Positions 50,520-62,242 of a stretch of DNA of 64,000 nt are shown piece by piece. The stretch is from Zhengitettix transpicula (lineage: Eukaryota; Arthropoda; Insecta; Orthoptera; Tetrigidae), in the NCBI GenBank assembly GCA_037074705.1, contig CM073595.1, positions 23,958,501 to 24,022,500 on the forward strand, written 5' to 3'. Positions within the stretch are counted from its first letter, which is position 1, and every line of letters begins with the position of its first letter. The notes below the pieces were generated by a model. It was not told the DNA's origin, ran no database searches, and worked only from the letters and a program-made list of their open reading frames with translations. The translations under genes were made by a program, and so were the position numbers.

Positions 50520-53421
50520 TACAATTGTATAGGAAAGTGGGATAGAGAGTGGTTAACCTACCGTAAATGGAAAAGGGCCATGAACATGTTAAATTTTCGC
50601 ACGCCTGAGCCCCATTCTTCAGAACAGTGGGTTGGAACATCGTGCAAGCTGCACAGTGTATATGCAGTTAGTTTTATAACTATATAATAACTACCTTTGG
50701 TTCCCTATGGCTACACCGTAATTCAATTTTAGATATGCAACAAGCTATATCTCTTTCCTTTCCATACCAATATCACAATATCTGGTATGGAGAGGACAGA
50801 GAGATAGGTTGTGGCTGACCTGAAAGTGAAGTGCTGTGTCGCCATAAGGAACTGAAGGTTGTTCTTCAAATTTTCGGAGGCTCTCAGCCTCCTTCTTCAG
50901 GCTTAATTAATTATGTCACATTAGCCTTACTTGCTTTGTATAAATTATCAAATTAATTACCTAACCTGGACAGGAAAGAAGTATGGCTGTATTGCCTTAA
51001 ATTGATAGTTGGTGTTGGCAGGCATGGCAATTTTCGAGGGGCTAAGAGTCCTTCTTTAGCACACTATGCTGGCTGGCTGCTCAATATTGAATGCTAACCC
51101 CAGCAGGCCATCTTTTAAATAGTCACAATCAATACGTAATGCAGGAAACAACTCTCTCTCACGGAAAAGTCTCAAAAATAGGGAATTTATTATTCAAATT
51201 ATTATTTGTATTACTACAATATTTTTCACAGATTGTCACACCAATCCTCAATTTCATCTATACCGGTGATTCTTTCTCTCCAGTCATTATTAATTAATTA
51301 GACAATGTCATATCCTTAATGAATGTGGCATCAGTCTTATTGCTCAATAATTATCTTTCTTGTTTTCTTCTTAATTTACTAAAAATTTGTATTATCTAAT
51401 TATATAATTTTATCTCTTAATTTAGTAAACATATTACATATTTTGTATTATTTGATCAGCCAGGGGATTCAGATACATCAGTGCATATAGAGGCCTATGA
51501 AAATATGCTTGTCACCTGGAGTGACATTATTTCTCACTGTCAGGAGATTCATGAAAAACTATTCTTCCCGTTGTTGAATAATATTTTTAATTCGTTTTTG
51601 AGGTCTCATTTGTATCCTCCTCATGGAAACCGTGTTCAGGTTTGTATATTATGTATTATATAGCATAATATTCAATGTTAATTTGTAATACTTAGAAGAA
51701 TTATATACTTCTTTCAGACAGAGGAACATTATTTGGAGAATATAAGTGAAACTGTAGAGGCAGATAAAAGTATCTACAAAATTCAACTTAAATATATTGG
51801 AGTATTAGGCCTGAAGGTAGGTACGCTTTCTATATTTGTATAATTTTGTTTTTGTTTTGCAATATTCAAAATTTTTAATATTGGCATTTTTTATATTGGC
51901 ATTTTTTATATATTCATTAAATAATGTCATTCTTGAAGTTTCTTATGGATTGCATTATTCAAATGTTGGATTACATTGTCCATCTACAATATGTATAGCT
52001 GAGTTTGAATAGTTATGTTTCACCTTTATATTTTGAAAATGGAGTTATCGGATGTCTTTATGAAGTTCTAGATCTCCATTTCATTAAAGTAAGGAAACAC
52101 TGTCACAGGCATTCATCATTTATACTAATATAACAAAATCATCTTATAATGAATGGAAGAATGTATTTCAGAATGTAGTGCAATAGTTTTATTATTGATA
52201 TATATATATATATATATATATATTTCATTTTAATATAATTAGATATTAGCAAGGGTTGATAGCTTGGCCAGTTGGAATTTGACCAGGCGCCGTCGTGCCA
52301 GATAGATAATCCCTTCGGTCTGGACTTAGACACATAGGCTGTTGACCCTCGGAAGTTACCTGGATTGTCGCACTATGGGAAACGTCTCTCCTATAATCCC
52401 AGAAATTGAATTAACACGTGACTGATTGAACCAATCACATTTCTTGGTTCAGGAAAGATCGATCCAAAATTGGTCGAGAACATCGATTTTTCACATCCAG
52501 CGAAGGGGCTGTAAAGAAACTAAAAAGACTCCTCGACGAACTGTCAGTAGGGACGGACGTACAGCTTCAAACTTGCAGTTTTCTAGAGGACTCGGAGAGA
52601 TCGAGGGTGCCACATGATCACGGCCAGAGATCAACACGAGGTAACTGCCAAGTGTCTTAATCCTTGACGCGCCTGAGGATTACCATTACAAGAAAAATAC
52701 AGAAGTTATAATTCGAAAATGGAAAACAAAAAGTACTAATGTGGAAACAAGTCACAATCTTGGATCGAATTATAATTGGTTTAAACAAGCCTTTCACCTA
52801 ACTGTTTGTAGGTTTCGGTGTTATATTTTAGATTTGTACACATATGACATAAAACCGCTGTTCGTATAGCATTATTAATATATAAGAATTTTAAGTAGTA
52901 ATAATTTTTTTCATCATTAATTATATTTACAGATTGCAACATATAGCTTTGGAACCTTATCCTCAATTATAGAAAATGTGTCTCAAATAATATATGACAA
53001 TTTCTCAGAAATTGATGGCTATTCAGAGTCGTTAATATAAGAATTTTAAGTAGTAATAATTTTTTTCATCATTAATTATATTTACAGATTGCAACATATA
53101 GCTTTGGAACCTTATCCTCAATTATAGAAAATGTGTCTCAAATAATATATGACAATTTCTCAGAAATTGATGGCTATTCAGAGTCGTTAATAGATATGTC
53201 AGAAAATCTACATTGGTTGGTTCTGATTGTCACACATTTGTGTACTGTAAAAGGTGACGCAGAAGATTATTTAATACCAGAACAAGTTATACATTTTAGT
53301 GCAGAAGCAGTGAGACAAACTAATGTAGATTGTGATGTTACTTTGCGACATATAGCAAATGTGCAGTCATTGCAAATTGATTTTGAAGCCAGAGAAAGAT
53401 GTGACCCTGTCGTAAGGTTAG

Positions 53422-53474
<53 letters not shown>

Positions 53475-56400
53475 AATTAATATTTTTAAAATTTTGCAAA
53501 CTGATACTAAAGGAGAATCAGTATTTCATGCATTAGACAATTTTTTTTAAAAAGTAAAAGAAATACCCCTTCATGTCAGTTGCTACTGATAGTGTTCCAG
53601 GGGTTTTCTTGCTTATATAAAAAAGGCAGTGCCAAATGAATTTGCTGTTCGCTGTGTCATCTAACGTCACCATTTAGTTGCCAAAAATCTAAGTGAATTC
53701 CTACATAATTCATTGAATGACGGATTGTTTAGATAACTTTGTATTGATAACCATGAAGAATTCAATAGTTTTTTGTTGGCTGTCTAAAGGCGCCTATTTG
53801 GATTGGTTTTATAAACTTTTTAAGTCAGTGCCAGAGCTCCTAGAAAGCAAAGATGATGCTTTATGAGCCAACTTGATTGAATCAAAAAATGATATAGCAT
53901 ATTTGACAGATTAGTTTAATAAATTTAATGAAATAAATTTACAACTTCAAGATGAGTTGAATTTAAAAAAACGAAAGCTGTTATTTTTGCATTTTTGGCA
54001 AAACTTCTTCTGTATAAACTAAATTCTGGATCATAGAAATTCAGCCAGTTTCCAAAATTATCAAGAGTAGAAAAAAGGGTTAAATTATTTACCTATTGTC
54101 AGCACTTGGATGATCTTCATTCTGACTTCAACCAACGATTTGAAGGTATTTTTAAAATGAACATACCTGATTGGGTTTTGGATCATTGCATTTCCTTCAT
54201 CGAATTTAGTGGAATATGGGTTCAAATATGTTAACAAAGAATAGAAATTGATTGTAAATAGGTAATCGTGGTGATTTAAGATTACTGCTGAAAAGTAGAC
54301 AAAAAAAGATTAGTACATTGATAGCAGCGCACCAGGTTCATCATTCTCATTAGGATTATTTTTAATGTTATTTGTAATTTTTATTTTCATATTTTCGTTT
54401 GTTATATTATTTTTTTGTGATTTTAATATTTTTATAATTTCAAGTTTCAAAGTATTTTATTTACAACACCTTTCTTTACTATATTTTAGGACGTAGGTAG
54501 AAATATAGATACATATATGTTTTTGTTTGTTCGGTTAAAAAAATGTAGATTTCCAGGGGATGCAGAGTAATTTTTTATCTGAAAAGGATGTTGTGTGACC
54601 CACAATAAGCGTGGAAACCACTTGGTTTACATGATGTTTCGAATTTGTTGCTAATGAGTGGACATTTTTTGTGATAGTTACAATATACTTTTTTCCTCTA
54701 GCCTAAAAATATTCTAACACTATGTTTTGGCAAGTTTAATGTTTTTTCCTTCATTTTACTGTAGAAAAATGAAATGTGTTAGTTATGACATTTTCAAAGA
54801 TTTTAAATAATTTTGATAGTGGTAAACTAAGTTCTTGAATATTTCAGATTACTTATATCCATATTACGAGCATGTGAAATCACCAGAAGGGCATGTGAAG
54901 TACATTTGGCTGAGTTTGTTAGCCCACTAACAGAATCCACATTGATGTGGTTTATGAAACGCTTTGTTAAAGCATATATATTTTATAAACCAAGTCAGTA
55001 TTATCAGGTGAGCTATTTTTTTTTTTACAGAGATTGCAAGTAGTGATCTAATTACTGTATGGAATGTATCTTTATGTAACACATTACCCTGAGTCGCTGT
55101 ACTCGTACAATTTTTGATGCCACATTTATGATTAAATGATTCTTTTTATACAATATATTGTTCTCGGAGCTCAACCGGGTTTTGCATAATTGTAGACGAC
55201 AGAGCTTTTAGTCGTCGAAACGTTGCGTTCTACAATTATGCAAAACCCGGTTGAGCTCCGAGAACAATATATTGAACAACTGCACCGGGAAAGGCTTCAA
55301 TCTTTGATTCTTTTTATACTTCTCTACTTATCATTTCTTACTATCTTTGTCTTTAAATACATTTGTTTAATACTTGTTGAGTTTGTTATTAATTGTATTA
55401 ATTGCTCTAGGATTTCCAACCAGGTTATAGTAATTCTTAGTGATGTTTTGATGACTGGCACTACCATCTCTTCTGATGAGAAATGCTTTAACCTGGTTGG
55501 AAACCCGAGAGGAATTTATATGTACCATTCGCTGGGAAAGTACTTTAACTTAATTTATTATTAATAGATTGCAACTTTGGGAATTGATTTCTCAACAGTA
55601 TTTATTAAATAATGATTTTTTTAGTGTCAATTGAAGTTTTTCATGTAATTATTGTATTAATTCTTTTAGTGCCATTGATAAAATATACTGCAGTTGATGT
55701 TGTATCAGTATGTTTTATTACATTGTAAAACGCCAAGTATATGATTTTGTTATGCTGGACAAGCATGGTGGATGTGTTTTGTGTTGGAAATTGGTGGGTT
55801 ACACAATGAAAATTTGTTTGGTTAAATTTATTACAGTAATATTCACATATACTCTTACAATTGTGCTTGAAACCATTCACAAGATGTCATATTAATTTTT
55901 TTTTACATGTGTATTGTGTACTTCAGTTATTATTCACATTGTTTTACCCAATTTTTTTAATGAAATTATTTCTACCTTAGTACAATGAAGCTACAGTCAA
56001 AACTAAAACTTATTATATCAGTTAGGTTTTTGGTTAATGGGCACAAAATTATCCACAATGTTTCTTTACACATTTATGTTCAACAATTCTACATGTATGT
56101 GTGTGTCAGGATTTTCTCAATTAGTAATCCTAACACATTGTCTAATAAGAACCCTAATTCGCTGTCACTTAAAAAAATCCTTTAAGAATTGAAGAACAAA
56201 TATGTAATAATAAGAAAGTACCAAAGGTTTTTTATCTACAATTTCACTATTTGAAAACTGAAATCCAAAATTGATGTAAATCATTAGTTGAGTGTGTGAT
56301 CTATTAAAATATTTATTGTTGATAATTTTAGTGAATTTGTCTTTATTACTATTTTTCAACATAAACATTATTTAATGAATTTTGTATGTATCATTTATAA

Positions 56401-59051
56401 AAAGTTAATCACAATGTTATATATGTCAATATAAACCTTTGGCTTTTGTAACTAATGCACCACTTTTTAATTTGCCAACATTTCAAGGACATGTAAAATA
56501 TGTTCATTTCTCGTCACATTTGTGGATGGGTCAGTGAGTACTTAAAAAGCTATAGGACATTACATTATTTAGTGTTGATGTATTTTTATCTCTCCTTTTA
56601 GTATGATTCACTTTCCCAGCGCTTCTCCAACTGTTTCAAGCCATCCAAAATGTAAGTTTTCAGAAGGTCCTCAAACAGGCTTTAGTTTCTACAGTAATCT
56701 CTTGTTCAACATAAATTTTTATTCTAGTGAGCTATTTTTCAAGTTTGCAAATAGAAATAAATATGAGAATTATGGTGTATGTGGCACCAGTTAGTATTAC
56801 AATTTGACAATTTTTGCCATTGGTACTGCAGAGATGTGCATTGTCTTGATGAAATAACTCTTTATTTTTGGCTCAGTTAATTTCTTGGCTTGAGTGGTAC
56901 AATAATGACTCATAATAGCCACTTTATTGTTGGTCCTTTCTCTAAATAGTCGCTGTCGACAATTCCATATGAATAGCTAAAAAAAGAGTGGCCATTACCT
57001 CAGCTTATTGAACCACCTTTTTCTTCTTTGGAGCCTGTTTATTTGCAGAAACCCACTTTTTCAGCTGTTGTTTTCTGTTTGGAGTTTATTAGTGTAGTTC
57101 GCCTAAGCAAGATTAATAGTGCTGGGTGGAGCTGACGCAGATATCGCATTGTTGTGTAGAGTTCAAACGTGGCTTCTCATATTTACAAAAAAATTTACTC
57201 GAGACACCACACTGTTTTTTAATTTATTCTATATGCACCCTCATTAATAGAGACATATGCATACAGAAAATGTATAGATACTTGTTTGCATAGAAATCTG
57301 GAGTTAATATGTGTGGTAGTGAGTGGCTTAATTGTCCCATAAGGTTGAGAAAAGAAAGGGAATGAATGTGGCTGACCTAAATATAAATGTGGTAAGAAAT
57401 TTAAAAATTTGGTAATGACTATTCAATCTCAACCACGATTTTCTCAAATAATGTCAAAGTATTTAATATTCAGCATTGATAAATATGCTATAAATAACAG
57501 CTGTTTCCTATTAATGAGTAATTATTAAATCATAACATTTATAAGGATGTGGTTATTAATTTGTTATAGTTGAGTACTATACTACAAACTTCCTTTGGTG
57601 TTAATACTGAAAGTGGATCCTGGATAATTAATTTCATATTGAAGAAAATTAATGTAAACATAAATACCATGTCTTCAGAATTAGATGTTGTTGACAATAC
57701 TGTCAATTGTTTGCTGGCACTTGTTAGTTCTAAGGAGATGTAAGTATGTGTCAATAAATTATATTTATTTCCTGAAACAACTTGAGAAAAATTGTAGAAC
57801 CATTAAAATTTCTCGGAACATTTAATCTTATTTGCTTAAAACAAACTGTTACAAATTACAATTTTTATATAATAGATTAAATTAAATGAGTAACTCTAGG
57901 GCTTTTAACCTGGTGTGAGTAGTCGTAGGACATGATTTTTGTGCTATTTTGCACGGGAAAACCTTGATTGGCCTTCCTAAGTATCTTTTTCATACAATCG
58001 ACATCAATAATACCTTTTATTTTAAGTTGATTTTATTTACAAAGTATCTCCCTACAACTTAAAGAAACCATTCCTAGAATGATTTACTCATTATTTAATA
58101 CAGATTGTACATTTATTGAACCACAAAAATCTGATAAGCTTTTTATTTAAGGTGGTCCATCATAAAATAATTAATAATTGAGATAAATTTTGTACAAGTT
58201 ATTAAAGTTTTAAATCCTTAGGATGGAGGTTGTTGCAAAATCGTCTTCATATTGGAACTTATTTGAAAGTGTATTGAAGCATGAAAGTTCATCTATCCGA
58301 TATTCCGCTAAAAGAGGGCTTTTAAAGTCCTTTGTAATAATTGGAGAATCCCTTCCATCTGAGTCTCAAGTTAATTATTGGGGCCAGGTAAGTATTTTTC
58401 TTTGTAATATTTATAAATTATACAACATATATTTTAATTATAAAATTTTAGTAGTCAAAACAAAATAAAAGTCCAGGTATAATAAGCTGTCAAATGATCC
58501 ATTAATTAATATGATCACAGTTTTAATAATACGACTCTAATATAACTTTTGCATACTTTGCTAGTTCTTTCTATATCAAATTCTTTCATATATTGTACAG
58601 CTTCTTCTTATCATAATTTTCCTTGTTTGGGAAGTCTGAATGTTATAAAATATACAAATACCAATTCATGTGCCTGTTACATTTAAATAAAACTTGGATA
58701 GAAAAGCAGAGCTCAAATGTGTGTATATATATTATTATAATAGTAAGGATGTGACATTGTCAAAAATAATTGCAATATTGGTATGGAAAGGACAGAGAGA
58801 TAGGTTGTGGCATACCTGAAAGTGAAGGGAAGGTCATATATATATATATATATTGTAATAGTGAGAATGTGACATTGTCAAAAATATTGGTATGGAAAGG
58901 ATAGAGAGATAGGTTGTGGCTTACCTGAAAGTGAAGTGCGGTGTCGCCATGAGGAACTGAAGGTTGTTCTTCAAATTTTCGGAGGCTCTCAGCCTCCTTC
59001 TTCAGGAAGGAGTATATATATATATATATACATACATATATATACATATAC

Positions 59052-59108
<57 letters not shown>

Positions 59109-61298
59109 TATGGAAAGGATAGAGAGATAGGTTGTGGCTTACCTGAAAGTGAAGTACGGTGTCGCCATGAGGAACTGAAGGTTGTTCTTCAAATTTTCGG
59201 AGGCTCTCAGCCTCCTTCTTCAGGAAGGAGTCCGCAGCCGGCCGGTGCACGGAATTGTGTAACACTCCTTCCTGAAGAAGGAGGCTGAGAGCCTCCGAAA
59301 ATTTGAAGAACAACCTTCAGTTCCTCATGGCGACACCGTACTTCACTTTCAGGTAAGCCACAACCTATCTCTCTATCCTTTCCATACCAATATTTTTGAC
59401 AATGTCACATTCTCACTATTACAATTAATATATATATATATATATATGTTTTTGGAGGAGGTCACTGGGATAGTTTCTATTGATGAAGGCGTTGAGGATC
59501 CGGTTGGTGTAAGAGGCCAGACTATACCAGGTGGAGCAAATACGTGCTCCCCTGAGGGCTAGACTGTATGGGGGGGGGGGGGCTTTTTGTGGTGTGGGTG
59601 GCAACTTGTGAAGATAAGATATTGGAGTGTGTTTGTGTGTTTTATGTGGACAGATGTGTTGATCGTGGCAGAACTCAGGTGTACGTCAACATCTAGGAAA
59701 GTGACTTTGGTTGGGGAGTGGTTCCAAGTGAACTTTACGGGGTGTTTGGAGTTCAAAGTGTGGAGGAATTCGGATAGGGAGTCTGGTCCATGGGTCCATA
59801 GCATGAAGATGTCATCTATGAACCTGAACCAGGCCATGGGCTTTAATGGGGAGGAATTTAGGTGGGCCTGTTCTAGACTTCCCATGAACAGGTTGACGTA
59901 GGAAGGTGCCATCCGGGTGCCCATAGCTGTGTCACTTATTTGATGGTAGACGTCTTGGAAGGAAAAGTAATTTCTGCTGAGGACGAACTGTGTGAGGGAA
60001 ACCAGAAAATTGTTGGTGGGGAAAGAATTTTGTGGCCTGCGGGATGAGAAGTATTCAAGGGCCGCTAGGCCATTGGCCTGGGGAATATTGGTGTATAGTG
60101 AGACAACATCTATAGTGACCAAAAGGATATCAGATGGAAGACGTTTTGGGAGTTCATGGAGACTGGAGGAAGAAGTGGTTAGTGTCTTGGATGAACGAGT
60201 GTAGTTTTTCTACTATTGGTTGGAGGGACTCATCCACCAATGCAGAAATCCTCTCAGTAGGGGTGAAGGTTTGAAGTGGGTGGTTGGGTGGAAGTCTCGG
60301 AGGTGGCAGTTTGGATGCTTCTTTAAATTTGGATAGGCTGGGAGCTGTGGAGTTATGGGGATCTATGGTGATTGGGGTTTCTTAGTGAAATGTAGTTTCC
60401 ACTGGGCTGTTTGGCAGAATTTAAGGGTCTCATGGGCAAGTCTAAAGGGGTCTAGGGTGGGGGTAAGGTGAGACCCTTGTCAAGGACAGAAATTTCATCT
60501 TTGTTTAGAATTTTCCTCAACCAATCATCAAAACTTTTACATAGATGCCACAGTTTTATTAAAATTCTTAAATCTTCAGGGCCGCTTAAACAGCCTCTAA
60601 CAGTTACAGTAATCCCCAATTATAACCAAATTAAAGAAAAACAAAATGTTACAAAATATTGAATTAAATTTATGTAAGAAATATGAACATAGGATTAATC
60701 TATAGAAATCTGAATCAATTTTATTAAATTCCCAAGAAATCTGACGTTATGCAATTTTATACTAGGTTTACAATGGAAATTTTTTACATACCAAATCATC
60801 AGAGCTGCTTATAAAACACTACTTATTCACTTCACTAATAAAAGGATTTTATTTAACAGGCTATGGTATATCACTGTTCACAACCTATGTCAGCACAAAA
60901 ACCAGATTTCCATGTAACCACAGTCAATGAAGTCTTCTAATTTGCCATATTTCCTGTCAAACTGACTACCGGACATGTCTCCAATATTCCTTCTACATCC
61001 TTTTCATCCAAGATCTACCAGCCAAGACTCCGACCAACCAACCTCAGTCAGCTTCCTTTGGAGAGAGACAACCGAGCTTCAAACGGATTATTGTCGACAA
61101 TTTGTGATGTAAAAAAGCTTTGACGAGAGTTCAGTACAGTCATCAGTCAGCGATACAAAATGAAACAGTGAAGTTTCTTCTTATCATAATTTTCCTTGTT
61201 TGGGAAGTCTGAATGTTATAAAATATACAAATACCAATTCATGTGCCTGTTACATTTAAATAAAACTTGGATAGAAAAGCAGAGCTCAAATGTGTATA

Positions 61299-61378
<80 letters not shown>

Positions 61379-62198
61379 TGCAATATTGGTATGGAAAGGA
61401 TAGAGAGATAGGTTGTGGCTTACCTGAAAGTGAAGTGCGGTGTCACCATGAGGAACTAAAGGTTCTTCAAATTTTCGGAGGCTCTCCTTCTTCAGGAAGG
61501 AGTGTTGCACCATTCCATGCACCGGCTGGCTGCGGACTGCACTGAAAATATTTGACCCTGGCGGGACTTGAACCCACGCCTGGGTCAAATATTTTCAGTC
61601 TTTCCTTCTTCTTCCATCCTTCTCTCTGCTTTGAACATATGCTTTTCTATGTGCGTAATTCTTCGCCCGAGCATATGAATTCACATAAAGCGTAATCCTC
61701 CTATTTCTCCTATTTATTTCTATCCTTCCTCACTATCCAAGTTTGAATGTGACTTTGTCACCAAATTAGTTCCAATTCCTTAATGGATTCTCCTAATATT
61801 GTATTTATTCATTAATGGAAGCTCCTAATACTTCATCCCCTCTACTCTATCCATTCCTCAACTAAACAACTAATTGTCCACAATAAGACTGTCTATATTT
61901 GCCTGGTCAGGAACTTGACCCGGTGGCCGAGATGGTTAAGGCGTCTGTGTACTGAGCAGAATATGTGGATTCAAGTCCCGCCTGGGTCAAATATTTTCAG
62001 TCTTTCCTTCTTCTTCCATCCTTCTCTCTGCTTTGAACATATGCTTTTCTATGTGCATAATTCTTCGCCCAAGCATATGAATTACATAAAGCGTAATCCT
62101 CGTATTTCTATCCTTCCTCACTATCCAAGTATATATATACACCAACTATTGATTTCAGGTAAGTCGGCATTACTGTCTCTCGTTCATATCCAAATGTG

Positions 62199-62242
<44 letters not shown>

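Noticed and set aside
52933..53040. Upstream copy as the real exon 12 start
   Set aside because: Its frame ends at TAA immediately after the duplicated segment; only the downstream copy continues the XPO4 protein. Kept as a finding because splicing may still use it.
61916..61990. Functional tRNA gene (tRNA-like head with anticodon-position ACT)
   Set aside because: It is repeated with a common 3' body at other loci, lacks the long arm expected of a Ser or Leu tRNA, and the anticodon is unusual; it is the head of a SINE.
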